Positions 1 to 9,600 of a stretch of 26,571 bases of DNA are shown here, piece by piece. This DNA comes from Trichomonas tenax (Eukaryota; Parabasalia; Trichomonadida; Trichomonadidae), in contig JALKBU010000726.1 in the NCBI GenBank assembly GCA_023091735.1, positions 1 through 26,571 on the forward strand. The letters are read 5' to 3'. Below the pieces are notes generated by a model that worked only from the letters and a program-made list of their open reading frames with translations, made no database searches and was not told where the DNA came from. Each line of letters opens with the position of its first letter. The stretch's first letter is position 1. A program made the position numbers and the translations under genes.

Positions 1-2
1 CC

Positions 3-13
3 TGACATGTAAA
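3..13 (+). promoter_or_regulatory. TGACATGTAAA motif copy
   Basis: Exact copy of an 11-base motif found four times in this window, always between genes. It lies at the window edge, so the gene on its left is unknown. The function is not known; a cis-regulatory role is inferred only from recurrence and placement. Confidence 0.35.
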
Positions 14-845
14 TTATCAAGTTGTCAAATTGACAAATTATAACATCAAAGAAATGCAATAAAATATGCAGTGCTTAACATATATAAGTATCAATAATCA
101 CATATCCTTATATATCTCTATCACCTAATAAGATTATATATATGTATAATAAGTATGATTGCAGGATATCAGATCTAATTCTATTTATCGATAAGCTTTT
201 GATGCATATCTCATAGTCTGGATTGTGTACAATATACATATTATTAGTAGAGTTTTCGGCTTGAGTCTATAAGTCATCGCTATAAAAACTTTTCTAAAGC
301 GATTCTTTTTTTATACACTTAATAATTACTGCCTTAGAAATATCTTAAAATTGAATGTCAGCTACGATTAATTTAATTTTTGTATTGCGGTAAACTGCTC
401 TTTATTCCTCTTTGTTACACTATCAATGCTGGATTGAATTTTTTCCATAATATAAATTCAGGAAATCAGAGCAGTTTTATATAGGAAATATATACTTTAT
501 CTATTTTACAACGTGTTTATTAAGTTATAATTTCTTTTTCCTATTAGCCCGAATAGTTTTTGACTACCCATGCGACATGTCGAAAAAGCGGTTATTTGTG
601 TGCAAGCGAAAGAAACCTGAGTCCAGTATGTATTACCTTTTGCAAGATTAATTTTTTGTGCAATTTTTGTATTTTATGAGATTTTTACATGTTATTTACA
701 GATTTTAATTCAGCCATTATGATTCATTTTATTCATAGTATACATATGTCACATTAACTCAGATATGCATATTTTTGACTAAATGTGATCAAAATAATAT
801 TTTTTTTTATTTCTCATCTACTAAATTATTGTCAAAAAATATATT

Positions 846-859
846 TTTACATGTCATAT
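846..859 (+). promoter_or_regulatory. Motif copy overlapping an initiator-like TCATAT
   Basis: TTTACATGTCA (846-856, reverse orientation of the recurrent motif) runs directly into TCATATA (854-860). The latter fits the trichomonad initiator TCA-pyrimidine-A/T-A/T. Transcription from the A at 856 would leave a 26-nt leader before the ATG at 882, within the short-leader range known for T. vaginalis. The initiator consensus is established knowledge; its use here is inferred. Confidence 0.45.
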
Positions 860-881
860 ATAATCTGACATTGACATATTT

Positions 882-2687
882 ATGAATGCAATGGATTTTT
901 TTATACAGGCTGCATCAAGGCTCGTATATCACCTTGAATGCAACTTTGTTATCGATGCTCAGTTGACTTCTGTGTTGACCAAACTTCCTGAATCAGACAT
1001 CAATGAAATTGATATTTTGGTCATGCAGCACAGAGCACAAGAACTACTGTATTTGAAGCTCAAAGAGTACTTAAATGTTCTTAAACAGACAGCAAAACCA
1101 ATTTGTCCATTCAAGCAAGCAATTAATATTCATATCTACGTTATCAAATCAATAGACACGCAGTTTTTCATAGAAGTTCTCAAGGAACATCAGGAAGCTT
1201 TATCAGCAGTGTCAGGAATTCCGCTTCCAAACGATGTCAGAAATTCAGATGAGGCTATTGCTGCAGTTTCTAGGTTCTTTCCATTCGATTTGATACTACC
1301 TTTGCTAGAAGATCAGACTTTTATTACAAATTTAGTTAAAATAGTTATAGATTTCACACCTGACAATTTTAAACAAACAATTAAAAATATTTACAAGCTT
1401 TTGAAGCAAGTCGAACTCAATCCAATGTCAAAGATCGTTGTTGCCGAAATGCTTCTTGATTATTTCGTTGGAGATAACAAATTATCAGATAAGAGAACAA
1501 TTTTCAAGAATTACTTACTTACAGATGTTCAGTTCTTGCAGAACTGTAAGCTTATTATATCCGGAGGTATATCAAGCTTAGGAATAGATCCAGAAAAATC
1601 GAAATTATTCGAATATACGATTCCTGAATCGAAAGAGAACACAAGCCCAATAGAATATGAACCGCCAATGTCACTTTCTTTATGTTTCGATGACACAGGT
1701 CTAGAATTACCTCTTCCGAAGCTCACACACGTTTGGATATTGCTGAGAAAGATACCAGTCACATTTTCAACAACGTCTTCTTTCTTTATTATTTCCCAAG
1801 CCATTGAATGGCTAAAAGCAGCTTTAACAAAAGAAGGAATGAGTGTTGGAGCTGATGAATTGTTCCAATTCTTCGTTGCATGTCTTGTTAATGCAAAGCT
1901 ACTCCATTTGCCGACTTACATTAAACTGATAGACAATTTCGCTGTTGAAGATTTAATGTCATCAAGATTCAACTACTTAAAGCAACAATTGATAAGTGCT
2001 GTAGAGTTCATTCAAACTAGGCAAATAAGAGTTCCACCTTTCATTGTTTTTCCATTTGAGAAAACAGATAATCCAGCTTTCGAGAAGGTGGAAAATGGGC
2101 ACATTATCCTTCCTCGCTTTACTGTTTTTTCATTTCCCCGTTATATAGGTTCAACAGTTGGGAGCGTTTTAGTATACACAGGTTCTCAAACGGATACAGC
2201 AATTGGCTACAGGTACAAAATCACAGAGAATGGAACAGAAACATTGCTAAAATTAGATCAAGATTTCATGACGATTCCAACAAGTGACGGAACAATTTTC
2301 ACGCTGGATATACACGAAGCCGAAGATAGACGACTCATACACATACCTGACGGAGATATGGCTAATCATGAAGCGGATTCGGCTCTAATATCGAATTTGA
2401 TGTTAATGGTTCCTAATCAAGTGAAATTTCCTTCTTTGAAGATAAAAGATAATCTTTTAAAGCAGTTCTCGGATTCATGGAGAATTAACTTAGAAGATGC
2501 AGAAAGATTGACATTCCAGATAATTTCCACTCTTCAATCTTCATTGATTAAGAAAGGACATAAGAGAGTTTCTGAAACGGGAATAGTCTCAGAAGTTGAT
2601 GTTCACATACTTAAATCTATGATACCTGGTTTCAAAGATAACAAATTCTATATTAACCAAAAAATCTTTCAATTTATTACTCGCTAG
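882..2687 (+). CDS. VPS9-domain protein, probable Rab5-family GEF
   Basis: 601 aa. VPS9 domains catalyse GDP/GTP exchange on Rab5-type GTPases at early endosomes. The signature half of the domain is visible at about residues 300-376: a GADELF block near 321 (family pattern ADELLPVLIYVV), followed after about 50 residues by SAVEFIQ near 373 (family pattern YYLTNL.SAVEFI). The conserved Asp of the first block and the first Tyr of the second are present. The usual Pro after the DELL block is Gln, and the Thr of the YxxT pair aligns with Gln, so activity may be altered. Helical sequence before it (about 50-220) could be the supporting bundle. The C-terminal 225 residues match nothing I recognise. 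There is no signal peptide or TM helix. The ATG at 882 is the first in frame after a stop at 861-863, and an initiator-like site lies 26 nt upstream; Met4 at 891 is an alternative start. No intron is evident. Confidence 0.75.
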   Translation: MNAMDFFIQAASRLVYHLECNFVIDAQLTSVLTKLPESDINEIDILVMQHRAQELLYLKLKEYLNVLKQTAKPICPFKQAINIHIYVIKSIDTQFFIEVLKEHQEALSAVSGIPLPNDVRNSDEAIAAVSRFFPFDLILPLLEDQTFITNLVKIVIDFTPDNFKQTIKNIYKLLKQVELNPMSKIVVAEMLLDYFVGDNKLSDKRTIFKNYLLTDVQFLQNCKLIISGGISSLGIDPEKSKLFEYTIPESKENTSPIEYEPPMSLSLCFDDTGLELPLPKLTHVWILLRKIPVTFSTTSSFFIISQAIEWLKAALTKEGMSVGADELFQFFVACLVNAKLLHLPTYIKLIDNFAVEDLMSSRFNYLKQQLISAVEFIQTRQIRVPPFIVFPFEKTDNPAFEKVENGHIILPRFTVFSFPRYIGSTVGSVLVYTGSQTDTAIGYRYKITENGTETLLKLDQDFMTIPTSDGTIFTLDIHEAEDRRLIHIPDGDMANHEADSALISNLMLMVPNQVKFPSLKIKDNLLKQFSDSWRINLEDAERLTFQIISTLQSSLIKKGHKRVSETGIVSEVDVHILKSMIPGFKDNKFYINQKIFQFITR

Positions 2688-3327
2688 TTACTATATATAT
2701 TTTTAAATGTTTGTTTCATTTTTTATAATAAGCCAGATTTGCTTATTTACTATTACACTTACAACTTATGAGCTTCAAAATATATGATGCCGACAAACTC
2801 ATGGAAATCGCACGTATTTGTTAATGGTAATGGCATCAAATTTCAAAAATAAATTAGTGCTTTGTCAAAAGCCGACATTAGTGACATGTTAACAAAATGA
2901 CGCATTGGCTGAGAGTTTCCTTAAGCCTCTTATAAATATATATGACCTCATGTGATCTATCATTCTTCCCCTATTTCCAACATAATAAATAGGGGAAGTC
3001 AAAACTATGCAAACTTTTATTAACTATAATTGATGCTTTTGATGAAGCAGTCTTTACAAATTTTTTTTTGAGACAACAAAAAGTATCCGATTGGAGAATT
3101 AATTCCGTCAAATATAATATTCTCTTATGTGTTGTTAAAGCCAATGAATCTATCTTAGTTTGCTCATTCTGGGTAAAATATAATTAATGAAAATTTTGCT
3201 AATTTCAACGTAGTTAATAGATCAGGCTACACCACATGCCTTGGGGCCATAAACGAAGTACAATCTCTCGAATTAAGAACATTACATTGATTTACTAACG
3301 AAAATCGCTATCTGACAAATCAGAATC
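2688..3327. other. Intergenic region with hairpin
   Basis: About 640 bases without a supported gene. It contains a motif variant TGACATGTTAA at 2882-2892 and a perfect 12-bp inverted repeat at 2965-2998. The leader of the next gene has no clear initiator match. Confidence 0.55.
2965..2998. repeat. Perfect 12-bp inverted repeat (hairpin)
   Basis: CTTCCCCTATTT (2965-2976) and AAATAGGGGAAG (2987-2998) are exact reverse complements around a 10-base loop. The C/G runs stand out from the AT-rich surroundings. It lies 278 bases after the VPS9 gene and 330 bases before the next gene. It could be a transcript 3'-end structure, a miniature element remnant or a chance palindrome. Confidence 0.8.
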
Positions 3328-4821
3328 ATGACTGAGGAAACTCCAAGCGGCGAAACACCAGCAGAGATTCCAGCAGAGGAACAGCCAAAAGATGAAATGA
3401 AGGAAGCGACAGAGGCAATTGTTGATGCTATTGGCATTAAAACAGAAGAAAATCCTCAACCTGAAGAAACAGCAGAAACAACCGAGGAAAAACATGAAGG
3501 CTTTGGACTGCCGGACAACATAATGCAAGCCGCTCACAAATTAGTTGAAGAAGAATCTGAAAACAAAGATAATCAGAATGAGCCAGAAAATATTGAACAA
3601 CCAGAAGAAACAGAGACAGCAAACAAAGAATTACAGGAAGCTGAAGGAAATTCTCCTCAAGAAAATGAAAATAACGGTGAGGAACCAAAAGATGAAGAAA
3701 CCCTGGAAGAACAAAATCAAGAGAACACTGAAGAAAACGAAGTTCCTGTCGCGGAAAATAACACTGAAGGAGGAACAAAACTTTCAATTTTCGAAGAAAC
3801 ACCTAAATTCGAGGATGAAGATGCTCAGGAGCCTCCAAGCTCTCCAACTCCACCACCAAAAAAGAATAAAAATGCTGCCAGATCTCCACGTCCGAAACCA
3901 AAGTATGTTCCTGCTCCACGTTATGTTCCCGATCCAAATTTCGACGAGAAAACTCTCGATAAGTACGCGATGGAAGCAGCCAAAAGTAAGACACCTCCAA
4001 TGGAAGCTACACAGGCAACACTGAAGTACGCTAATCACAGAGTCGAAGAATGTGTTAATGCTCAAGATTACGACAAAGCAACTGTTTACGAAACAGCAAT
4101 TGAGTATCTACACACAATTTGTGATCGAAGTGCTTACGAGGAAGCTATACAACGTGAAAAACAAGAAAATCAGGATCGTCTCAACAATGCAAAGTCAACA
4201 GTCGAAGAACTTGTGAAGAAATGGGATGAAGAACTGAAGCAGCAAAAAGAGAATCATGACAAATTATTAGAAGCATTGAAACAAAGAAATCAACAAGAAT
4301 TGGACGAATTCGAACAAAAATGGCAAAGTGAGGAGTTCTTGGCCCAGTACAACAAGCCATCTGCAAGACTACTTTCAATGCGTTCAATCGAGCAAACTTT
4401 TGCTGCTGCAAAACTTTTCGATCGTGCTAAAGAAGCAAAGAAACAAGCAGATGAACTACAGAAGATTGAAACAGAAGAACAAAGAAGACGCGCTATGGAT
4501 GACATGAAAACACAATACGATATCATTGTTGCTAGGCATCAAAACTCTCTTGGTTGTTTCCAGCAGTGGAGTGAGCGTGAGAAAACAAACATGGAGCTTA
4601 AGCGCGAAAAAGAGCTCTATGGCTGGAGGATGCTTATCAAGAGAATGGAAGGTCCTGCTGGTCAAAACTCTAAGATCAAACCATTCCAAGAAACACAAGT
4701 TCTCGGTTCTCGTCCATTGAAGAAATCAAACACCAAGAACGCTCCAGCATTCTCTATTGGCACTTTAACACTCAAGAATATTATTAAATCGCCAAAGGTC
4801 TCATCTCCTAGGAAGAAATAA
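3328..4821 (+). CDS. Acidic coiled-coil protein, two-block helical family
   Basis: 497 aa, function unknown. Residues 1-155 are strongly acidic (repeated EE, PEE, NEE and TEE runs). Residues 160-205 are Pro/Lys/Arg-rich with PPPKK. A helical block follows at about 207-265 (LDKYAMEA...PP...ANHRVEE...DYDKATVYETAIEYL), then a charged coiled coil at about 270-340. A second helical block spans about 340-430 (YNKPSARLLSMRS...FDRAKEAKKQADEL). The tail is basic (SPKVSSPRKK). The two helical blocks correspond in order and pattern to those of the protein at 24545-25678, so I regard the two as distant paralogs. There is no signal peptide or membrane helix, so a cytosolic or cytoskeletal location is inferred. 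The ATG at 3328 is the first usable start. ORFs on the opposite strand here are a by-product of the GAA/AAA-rich codons. Confidence 0.8.
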   Translation: MTEETPSGETPAEIPAEEQPKDEMKEATEAIVDAIGIKTEENPQPEETAETTEEKHEGFGLPDNIMQAAHKLVEEESENKDNQNEPENIEQPEETETANKELQEAEGNSPQENENNGEEPKDEETLEEQNQENTEENEVPVAENNTEGGTKLSIFEETPKFEDEDAQEPPSSPTPPPKKNKNAARSPRPKPKYVPAPRYVPDPNFDEKTLDKYAMEAAKSKTPPMEATQATLKYANHRVEECVNAQDYDKATVYETAIEYLHTICDRSAYEEAIQREKQENQDRLNNAKSTVEELVKKWDEELKQQKENHDKLLEALKQRNQQELDEFEQKWQSEEFLAQYNKPSARLLSMRSIEQTFAAAKLFDRAKEAKKQADELQKIETEEQRRRAMDDMKTQYDIIVARHQNSLGCFQQWSEREKTNMELKREKELYGWRMLIKRMEGPAGQNSKIKPFQETQVLGSRPLKKSNTKNAPAFSIGTLTLKNIIKSPKVSSPRKK

Positions 4822-5203
4822 GCATTTTTCATCTCCTTGTTCTTTGTTTATTTGCAAATTCATATTTTTAATTTTTATTTACGTTTGGCCTATGGATTAT
4901 ATATCTCAACCTATTCTTATTTCAATTTGATAATTTAATATTTCTTAATGATTTCATTGTTTTATAATGAAAAAGGGGGCAAGGCAATGGTGTGGTGATG
5001 GATTTATATAGAAAGGAAACTTCTCGAGTTGGTTCTTAGCATGATGAATCATATTATTATTTTGACATGTAAACTAACCTTAGTAATTTATTATCATATC
5101 ATCAAAACGAGTGGATTTGGAGTAACTAATGGAAAGGATAACCAAGCTTTATTATACGCAACAATATCAAAATAATGAATATATCTATAGGCCAGATAAT
5201 ATA
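4822..5203. other. Intergenic region before the transposon remnant
   Basis: AT-rich, with no supported gene. A TGACATGTAAA motif lies at 5063-5073. The 3' end carries the TA (5202-5203) that appears to be the left copy of the target-site duplication of the adjoining element. Confidence 0.5.
5063..5073 (+). promoter_or_regulatory. TGACATGTAAA motif copy
   Basis: Exact copy of the recurrent 11-mer, 242 bases past the end of the upstream gene. No gene starts nearby, so this copy does not by itself argue for a promoter role. Confidence 0.3.
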
Positions 5204-5223
5204 TAGTGGTCAAAATAGGATCG
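5204..5223 (+). repeat. Left terminal inverted repeat of the Tc1-like element
   Basis: TAGTGGTC, AAAA and TAGGATCG in order. It pairs with 6494-6516, which has the same blocks in reverse complement with three extra bases between TAGTGGTC and the A-run. Confidence 0.7.
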
Positions 5224-5271
5224 CACTTTTGTGAGGAATTGAAAAAGGCTTCCTCTCAAATCGTGATCCTA
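5216..5271. repeat. Subterminal imperfect hairpin
   Basis: Arms 5216-5238 and 5250-5271 (TAGGATC... / ...GATCCTA, with GAGGAA / TTCCTC inside) pair with a few mismatches around an 11-base loop. The TAGGATC unit therefore occurs three times in the element: left end, inverted copy here, and right end. Repeated subterminal units are typical transposase-binding sites, but that role is inferred. Confidence 0.6.
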
Positions 5272-5703
5272 TTATTGTGACTCTCAATTGAGAATTTTCC
5301 TTGTACTTCTTTCGTGTAAAGTAAAATGATTTTAAAAACACTACAATAAGCATATATTTACTAACTAACATAGAAAAATAAAAGATTCGAAGAAAAATAT
5401 GAAATTATTCATTGTAATATAGGAAAAATTCTTGAGTATTCCGGCTTTGATGGCGTGCCCGGGCAAACTAGGAAATAATTTAAGCCTGAATGATAAAAAA
5501 TAAATATTGAAGCTTCGATTATATGGTTTTAAGTAGGAGAAGATGGAGCCTGAGGAGGCGTAACTAAATTTATGATATATCAAGCTAGTTGGATATAATA
5601 AATACCAATTATTTGGGTGCTTTGTCGAGAAAAACTAAGCAAAATCGCCGCTGTTGAGTTCTTAGTTATGTTTGAACTGGTAAAAGCAGCTTTTACATCA
5701 TGA

Positions 5704-5736
5704 TATTGGCCTCAAATCAGCAGATGAATGAGGCCA
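5704..5736 (-). pseudogene. Transposase signature remnant WPHSSADLRPI
   Basis: Eleven codons on the minus strand that resemble the Tc1 WPxxSPDLNPIE block. The aligned Pro of SPD is Ala and the Asn is Arg. Stops occur a few codons before and after in the same frame. The patch lies about 790 bases from the right end of the element, a plausible place for this motif if the transposase reads leftward. It is short, so chance resemblance is possible. Confidence 0.45.
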
Positions 5737-5761
5737 TCATGAAAGAGTAAACGGTCTCGTT

Positions 5762-5772
5762 TGTCATGTAAA
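5762..5772 (+). promoter_or_regulatory. TGTCATGTAAA motif variant
   Basis: One mismatch from TGACATGTAAA and identical to the copy at 24362-24372. It lies inside the decayed transposon, which weakens a promoter reading for this copy. Confidence 0.25.
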
Positions 5773-6493
5773 ATGGATATTTGGCAAGTAAATTTTGTAA
5801 AATATTTTATTTGTCAGAGAATGCCAGAAAATAATCGTACAAATCGAATTAATGATTTAAAAATGCATATTGTTTAAAATAAAGTCAAGTCTATTATTTA
5901 TTTTCGCGAAAGACTGCTAAATTTCATTGAAAAATCTTATTGATGAAAATTTTAAGACAAATTTGAATTTTATATAGCAAGTTTTGGTTAATGGAAGTTA
6001 TTTTATAAACATTAAAAGTATTGCTTTTATGTTTCAATATGAATACAGAATTATATGAAAAAGAATCAAGAAGAGATATCGGTATTTTTGTAAAAAATGA
6101 ATCGATGGTAAAAATGAAAATCATAGGATTTGTCATATAAGCCATCTGCTATAATGTAGATTAGCAACAATTAAAGACAAAAATAAGACTATATATTTTT
6201 TTGAAAATGTTTGCCTTTCGAAAAATCCATTTTTAATCGAAAACCTCATTATGATTACATATGCACGGCTGATTTATGGTGATAAAAAGCTCCAAAGTGA
6301 TAATTTTTGTTAAAAAATTTTCGAAAATAGCTGGAAATAATATATAGAATATAATTAGCATATAATATTTTTCATCACCTTTTCAAAAAATTAATAATTC
6401 AAAAAAATTTAATGCGTTAAACTCTGTAACATATTTCATGTATTATTCCCGAAAATACGTTTTCTGCTTTCTCAAAACAATTTGTAAAGGTCA

Positions 6494-6516
6494 CGATCCT
6501 ATTTTTGAGACCACTA
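6494..6516 (-). repeat. Right terminal inverted repeat of the Tc1-like element
   Basis: CGATCCTA, a T-run and GACCACTA, the reverse complement of the left terminus. It is followed by TA at 6517-6518. Confidence 0.7.
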
Positions 6517-6648
6517 TATCGATAAAATTTTTTATTTTTGGATCGTAAAAATTGCTATATCAATCCAAATAAAAGATATCACTGATTGTTAATCTCACTG
6601 AAAATTGAGAATTGAGTATTACGCAAAATCGCATAATTGACCATAATT

Positions 6649-9600
6649 ATGTTTTTCTTCCTAAAATTAGCTCTCTGTGAAACCATTGACTACGATAAGA
6701 TCTGCGATATCAAGTGCTTCGTGCAGTCTATGGTTTTTGACCTCGGTGATAAAGCTATAGAAATCGGAGGTGGAATTGGAATGAAAGATATTAAAGTTCA
6801 CTCAATCTCACTAAATAACTTCGAATTCCAATTTAATCCAGAGACAACTGCTATTGATGAGCAATTCGAAATTAAGTTGTATCTTGATTGTATTGCAAAT
6901 GGAGTTTATTATGATGCACTATCTTCGGGTACGTTTACAGCTGTTGCAACCGGTGTTACAGTTTCCCTAGGTATGACCTTCCAGACCGATCAATATGGCT
7001 TTATTGTTAATGTTATAATCGAGCCTTATCCAACTTGTAACATTCAAATAGATGATTTAAAGATTACCTCCACACAAGCAGGACTAACAATCTTGACTCC
7101 ACTGATTAGAGCCATTAGAAATCAAATAGCTCCCATGGTTTGCCCAGAAATTCAAAAATTAGGTCAAAACATCACAGAAATGATCCAACCATTCAACAAC
7201 ATGACAAGAAACAACCTAAATGGTTCGGTTCCTTTTGACATTCCTCTCGAAGATGACATAATTGAGCTTGATACAAACGTTCTCTTTAGAGCTCTTCGTT
7301 ATATTTTTGGTACGTTGATCGAAAACGACGGTCCATTTGATTTAAACAAGCTTCTTGGCCGTGTAACAAATAATACTGGCAAATTCACACTAAAAGATTT
7401 GCTTGTAATCATGGATTCAATTAAAGATTTTATGAATTTCAGCACAATTTTCGAGATCCCAGTTGATGCTCTCAATGGGTCAATCGTTCTCTCCTTGGAT
7501 GATTTCTTCATTGATGGACTCAATACATTTCACGATCTTAATCTTCTCCACGTTGTATCCCACTACGACCTTATGACAAACATCAGATTGAGACACTTTA
7601 GTGTCGGTGCCTCAATAAGTTTGGCTCTCAAAGATGCAATAACTGGAGAAATCACCCTTGGCCAAAAAGTATCAGTAGAAGTCACTTTAAATGATAACAA
7701 GATAGGCTTCATTGCGCAATTAGCATTGCCTCACGGAAGAGGCGACGATTATTCGAATGCAATGTGTACAGACATTGACTGTATTGGAGCTCTGTTCTCA
7801 TCTAAGGGAACTGCATTTACCAATTTCAACCTCTCAACAACACTTGATCATGCTTCAATAAATCTCACAACAGGGCAATTACAAGACAAGCTCAATATTG
7901 CTATCAATAACTTATTGCTGTTCATTTCTTTACACTTTGGAAAATTTACAGGTGCTTTCTTGACAGGATTAATGCATGATAATTTGATTCCAATGATTAA
8001 CCATATTATTACGACAAAGATTGATGAAACCGACTGCAAGAAACAAGAGGATCCACCTTATCGAGACATTGATTCATTCTCAACCTATCTTTCATTGGCG
8101 GTCTTGGGTGGGTTTGGTGTTTTTCTTGCTCTCTTTGTTGTATTTTTCGTCAATAACTGCAAGTCCCTTAGGAAGAGCTTCTTCCGCAATGATGAATACG
8201 CATCACTTTTAATGACCAAGAAGCTTCCAGTTTGGTTCCGTCTCTTAATCCCATTCATCCTCCTTTTGACATTCGCGCTTTTCATTTCTTCAAATACAGG
8301 TCTTGGTGCATCCGTTTTCGGTAAGATTTACCTCGGCAAAAACGGAAAGCACGTCGAACTTCCATCTCTGTTCGACTTTGGTCTCATTAACTCAATTCTC
8401 GATATGTGGCACTCTGGAGCTCTCGTTCTCGCCGTTCTCATCGCCATTATGTCCTGCGCATGGCCTTACACTAAGATTGTGTTTATGTTTGTTGTTTGGT
8501 GCCTTCCGGCGACAAAGATCAAACCACACCAACGTCAGAAAGCCGTCACAATCCTGGATATCCTTGGTAAATGGTCTCTTATCGACTCATATGTTATGAT
8601 TCTCATGCTCATCGCTTTCAGAATGAAGATCAATCTCCCTCCAATTGATGACGATAATGTCTTCCAAATCAACCTATTCGTATTCCCTGCTTACGGTTTC
8701 ATTACATTGGTCATTGGTACCATTCTTTCTCTTTTGTGTTCACAGATTATTCTTGCTGCAGAACGTTATGTGGATAAGGAGAAGCTGAAGGATCACGAGA
8801 TCCAAGTTTTATACGATGAAGAAGAAAAGAAGAGGGAGAAGGAAATGGAGGCAGAGTATTCATACTCATATTCTTATTCCGATGATCTTCCACCACGATC
8901 CACGGAAAATGACAAGAAGAAGTCTAAAGAGAAGAAAGCGAGGAGAATCACTATGGAAGTTGAGTTGAACGACATCGATGATTCTCCAAAACCAAAGAAG
9001 AAGAAACAAGATAACATTGATGACGGCGTTCCGGCCCCCACACCAGATCCAGAGGTACCCCCGGCTTCCCAGAACCAACAGCTATTAGAACATGAGAAGA
9101 AACCAAAGAAGAAGATGACACTTAAGCAACATATGCTTGAAAAGGAGTCTTTTGTTGTTTATGTTTGGGCAGAAGGATTAATCATGAAGAATTTAATCAC
9201 CCTTGCCCTGCTATTTGGTATAATTCTGTTTTTGTTTGGCAGCTACATGAAAACATTCTCGTTCGAATTTGTCGGTCTTGCTGGATGGGCACTTCAGTTG
9301 TTGAATGCTGAGCAATACAGAGAGTATTCTGTCATCGATCTTGGTTTGAAGCTTCCAGATGCTGCAGAACAGCCAAACTCTTTTACTGTTAGATGCACGC
9401 AGGCTGTTTACATTCTTGTTACTAATATTATGCCGCTTATTCACATGATTGGCCTGTGCATACTTTGGTTCATTCCGCTTAAGATCAAGAGAATCCACTT
9501 CATGGAAAAACTCTGCGAATACATGTATTCTTGGGCTTGTTTGGATGTTTTTGTCATTGCTATCGTTGCCGCTGTCATGGAAATTTCACAGCTTGCCAAG

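Larger units (their letters stand above)
1..881. other. AT-rich intergenic region
   Basis: No convincing gene is visible. The stretch is AT-rich with homopolymer runs. It holds a TGACATGTAAA motif at its left edge, a CGACATGTCG palindrome at 573-582, and a variant motif TTTACATGTTA at 684-694. A 24-codon ORF starts at 577 (MSKKRLFVC...) but has no support as a gene. The last 40 bases carry the likely promoter of the VPS9-domain gene. Confidence 0.6.
5204..6516 (-). mobile_element. Decayed Tc1/mariner-like transposon, about 1.31 kb
   Basis: The ends are inverted repeats: TAGGATCG-containing TAGTGGTC...(5204-5223) on the left and its reverse complement, ending GACCACTA, at 6494-6516. Both are bordered by TA (5202-5203 and 6517-6518), the target duplication of Tc1/mariner elements. 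The 1313-bp length is the usual length of such elements, and T. vaginalis carries a mariner family of about 1.3 kb (family knowledge). No open transposase remains. On the minus strand, positions 5736-5704 read WPHSSADLRPI, close to the Tc1 signature WPxxSPDLNPIE around the last catalytic residue, and stop codons lie on both sides in that frame. A second possible trace near 5440-5480 (minus) is too weak to use. The AT-rich interior holds only short, meaningless ORFs. I call it a dead copy with the transposase on the minus strand. Confidence 0.65.

Noticed and set aside
577..908. Possible first exon (MSKKRLFVCKRKKPES) ending at GTATGT (626-631), spliced to TTTATACAG (908) in front of the VPS9 frame
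   Set aside because: The phases do not match (exon length 49 against a phase-0 acceptor), and the trichomonad ACTAAC...AG acceptor is absent. The near-match ACATTAACTCAG at 751-762 leads straight to a stop.
3295..4526. Several long antisense and alternate-frame ORFs within the acidic coiled-coil gene
   Set aside because: They mirror GAA/AAA-rich codons and show low-complexity Phe/Leu/Cys translations with no domain.
5442..5485. Second transposase-like trace on the minus strand (PSLPGHAIKAGILK)
   Set aside because: It needs several deletions to match a transposase motif; the patch at 5704-5736 is a better candidate.
6637..6648. TTG-initiated extension of the TULIP-PqiA frame
   Set aside because: A eukaryotic gene should start at the ATG at 6649, which also begins a proper signal peptide.
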